This document shows positions 62,586 through 64,000 of a DNA stretch of 64,000 nucleotides, piece by piece. This DNA comes from Thermomicrobiales bacterium (lineage in GTDB: Bacteria; Chloroflexota; Chloroflexia; Thermomicrobiales; UBA6265), in contig JAMLHN010000016.1 in assembly GCA_023957115.1 (NCBI GenBank), positions 1-64,000 on the forward strand, in the 5' to 3' direction. Both the position numbers and the translations under genes were made by a program. The notes beneath the pieces were generated by a model that saw only the letters and a program-made list of their open reading frames with translations, had not been told where the DNA came from and did not search any database. Every line of letters starts with the position of its first letter. The stretch's first letter is position 1.

Positions 62586-64000
62586 ATGGAGCAACCGGCA
62601 CGATACGACGCCATCGTGATCGGATCGGGCCATAACGGCCTGATCGCCGCGGGATACCTCGCCGAAGCCGGTAAACATGTCCTGGTGCTGGAGCGGCGGG
62701 AGATCATCGGCGGCGCGGCGGTTACCGAGGATACCTTTCCCGGCTACCGGCTCTCGACGTGTTCCTACGTCTGCAATCTGCTCCTGCCAGAAGTCGTTTC
62801 CGATCTGGAACTGGCAACGTATGGCTACCATGTGCGGCCATTCGACCCAACGTACTTCGTTCCCTATCCCGATGGCGACTATTTTCTGGCATTCCTCGAC
62901 GGCGACAAGACCCGCGAGCAAATCGCGCGGCATTCGACCAGGGACGCCAAGGCGTATGACGTCTACTGGCGTATGTGGGATCGGATTCTCAACCGGATGC
63001 AACCACTCCTGCGGCGTCCGGCCCCGTCCGAAGCGGAGCTGGATGCCGCGTTCTCGGGTGCCGAGGGTCGTGCCGACTGGGAAACGCTGACGGAAACGAG
63101 CATCGGCGATCTCCTGGATCGTTATTTCGAATCGGACAAGATCAAAGCGCCCTACGCCACCGGGGGCGTGATCGGCGTCAATGCCGGTCCTCGCGATCCC
63201 GGGACTGCCTATGTCAAATTCCACCATCTGATCGGTTCGATCGACGGTCACCAGGGCGCATGGGGATTCGTCCGCGGTGGCATGGGATCGGTCACCCAGG
63301 CGCTCGCCGGGTACTGCCGCGACCATGGGGTCGACATCGAGACAAACGCTGAAGTCGCGGAAATCGTCCTCTCGAACGGCGTCGCGACGGGTGTACGCCT
63401 GGTCGATGGCCGGCGTTTCGATGCACCGATCGTTGTCTCGAACGCCGATCCGCATCGCACCTTCCTGGATATGGTCGGCGCCGATCATCTGCCGTCCGAT
63501 CTCGTCTCCGGAATCGAACATATGCGGGTCAAAGGATCAGTGGTGAAGCTCCTGGTCGGACTCAACGAGCTTCCGAATTTCACGGCGATGCCCGGGACCG
63601 AGGTTGGGGTTCAGCACACCGGCGGTATCGTGATCAATCCGTCGATCGACTACCTTCAGGCCGCCTGGGACGATTGCCGCGCCGGGAAGCCGTCGGCGCA
63701 CCCATTCATGGATGTCTACATCCAGACCGCCACCGAGCAGGGCACCGGTCTCGCACCCCAAGGGAAGCACACGCTAAGCGCCTTCGTGCAATACGCGCCG
63801 TACGATCTGGCGGAGGGCAGCTGGGACGGGCGCCGGGACGAAATCGCTCAGACCATCATCGACACCCTAGCCGCCTATGCCCCAAATCTGCCCAATGCCA
63901 TCGAATACATGCAGGTTCTCGGGCCTCCCGACATCGAGCGAATCATTGGCATCACCGGCGGCAATATCTTCCACGGCGAGATCATGCCGGATCAGATGTT
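62586..64000 (+). CDS. FAD-dependent phytoene desaturase-like oxidoreductase (partial)
   Basis: At least 471 residues; the gene runs off the window. N-terminal dinucleotide motif VIGSGHNGLIAAGYLAEAG followed by VLVLERREIIGGAA identifies the CrtI/PYROXD2 flavoprotein group. A second FAD segment is GGMGSVTQALAGYCRDHG. Such proteins desaturate or isomerise carotenoids or oxidise unknown substrates; PYROXD2-like members have no settled function. It follows the TerB-like gene by 11 bp, with GGGGGAG upstream. Confidence 0.88.
   Translation, partial: MEQPARYDAIVIGSGHNGLIAAGYLAEAGKHVLVLERREIIGGAAVTEDTFPGYRLSTCSYVCNLLLPEVVSDLELATYGYHVRPFDPTYFVPYPDGDYFLAFLDGDKTREQIARHSTRDAKAYDVYWRMWDRILNRMQPLLRRPAPSEAELDAAFSGAEGRADWETLTETSIGDLLDRYFESDKIKAPYATGGVIGVNAGPRDPGTAYVKFHHLIGSIDGHQGAWGFVRGGMGSVTQALAGYCRDHGVDIETNAEVAEIVLSNGVATGVRLVDGRRFDAPIVVSNADPHRTFLDMVGADHLPSDLVSGIEHMRVKGSVVKLLVGLNELPNFTAMPGTEVGVQHTGGIVINPSIDYLQAAWDDCRAGKPSAHPFMDVYIQTATEQGTGLAPQGKHTLSAFVQYAPYDLAEGSWDGRRDEIAQTIIDTLAAYAPNLPNAIEYMQVLGPPDIERIIGITGGNIFHGEIMPDQM

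Noticed and set aside
1..64000. tRNA and rRNA genes
   Set aside because: I looked for T-loop (GGTTCGAATCC-like) and conserved rRNA sequences and found no convincing candidate; a covariance search would be needed to exclude tRNAs fully.

Overview
The window is 64 kb of high-GC bacterial chromosome, densely coded on both strands with many translationally coupled genes. Three sugar-binding proteins carry twin-arginine (Tat) signals. Other recognisable genes are two SH3b-NodB deacetylases, a MoaD-MoaE fusion, Lon, RelA/SpoT and an MglA-type GTPase. Together these look most like a Chloroflexota/Thermomicrobia-type organism. That assignment is an inference from gene style; no rRNA or other taxonomic marker is present.

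Layout. 1-2.5 kb: a long leader and mgtE (Mg2+ channel). 2.55-3.8 kb: an intact ISAs1-type insertion sequence with a perfect 10-bp target duplication, placed just upstream of the promoter of a sugar ABC operon (4.2-9.2 kb: Tat binding protein, two permeases, a second diverged binding protein). 9.2-12 kb: two paralogous secreted SH3b-NodB deacetylases with matching promoters and palindromic operators, then hdeD. 13-18.6 kb: three FGGY sugar kinases and a phosphomannose-isomerase-like enzyme. 18.6-21 kb: a 16-copy heptamer array, a Gly/Ser-rich exported protein, a 3-hydroxyacyl-CoA dehydrogenase and an EthD protein. 21-24.2 kb (minus): hflX-purM-mglA-like. 24.7-30.1 kb (minus): relA/spoT, a decayed pfkB kinase, lgt and an argininosuccinate-lyase-like gene. 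30-41.5 kb: moeA, a GNAT protein, thiolase, moaD-moaE, cysK, pheA plus an unknown partner, thpR, prfA-prmC and a sulfite-oxidase-like molybdoenzyme. Molybdenum cofactor genes are therefore scattered near one potential client enzyme. 41.6-52 kb: a second sugar-catabolism block (BtpA/SgcQ-like gene broken by an amber codon, FGGY kinase, Tat-dependent ABC transporter, hydroxyacid-oxoacid transhydrogenase, small winged-helix protein, cyclase-like protein, DUF362). 52-64 kb: murI, DUF1684, a lipoprotein, a LOG-family protein, lon, recJ, an L,D-transpeptidase, an unknown helical protein and the start of a phytoene-desaturase-like flavoprotein.

The most unusual signal is a family of heptameric repeats (GGAGYTG-type). 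Every one of the six intergenic blocks lies immediately 3' of a stop codon, with the G-rich strand in the sense orientation. They often share the heptad order GGAGTTn-GGAGYTG-GGATTTA-GGAGTTn, and the largest reaches 16 perfect tandem copies. A second C/T-rich heptad variant and a conserved ~80-bp block (three copies) accompany them.

Four coding regions carry disruptions (pfkB, recJ, L,D-transpeptidase, BtpA-like). They could be genuine decay or assembly errors and should be checked against reads before being interpreted.
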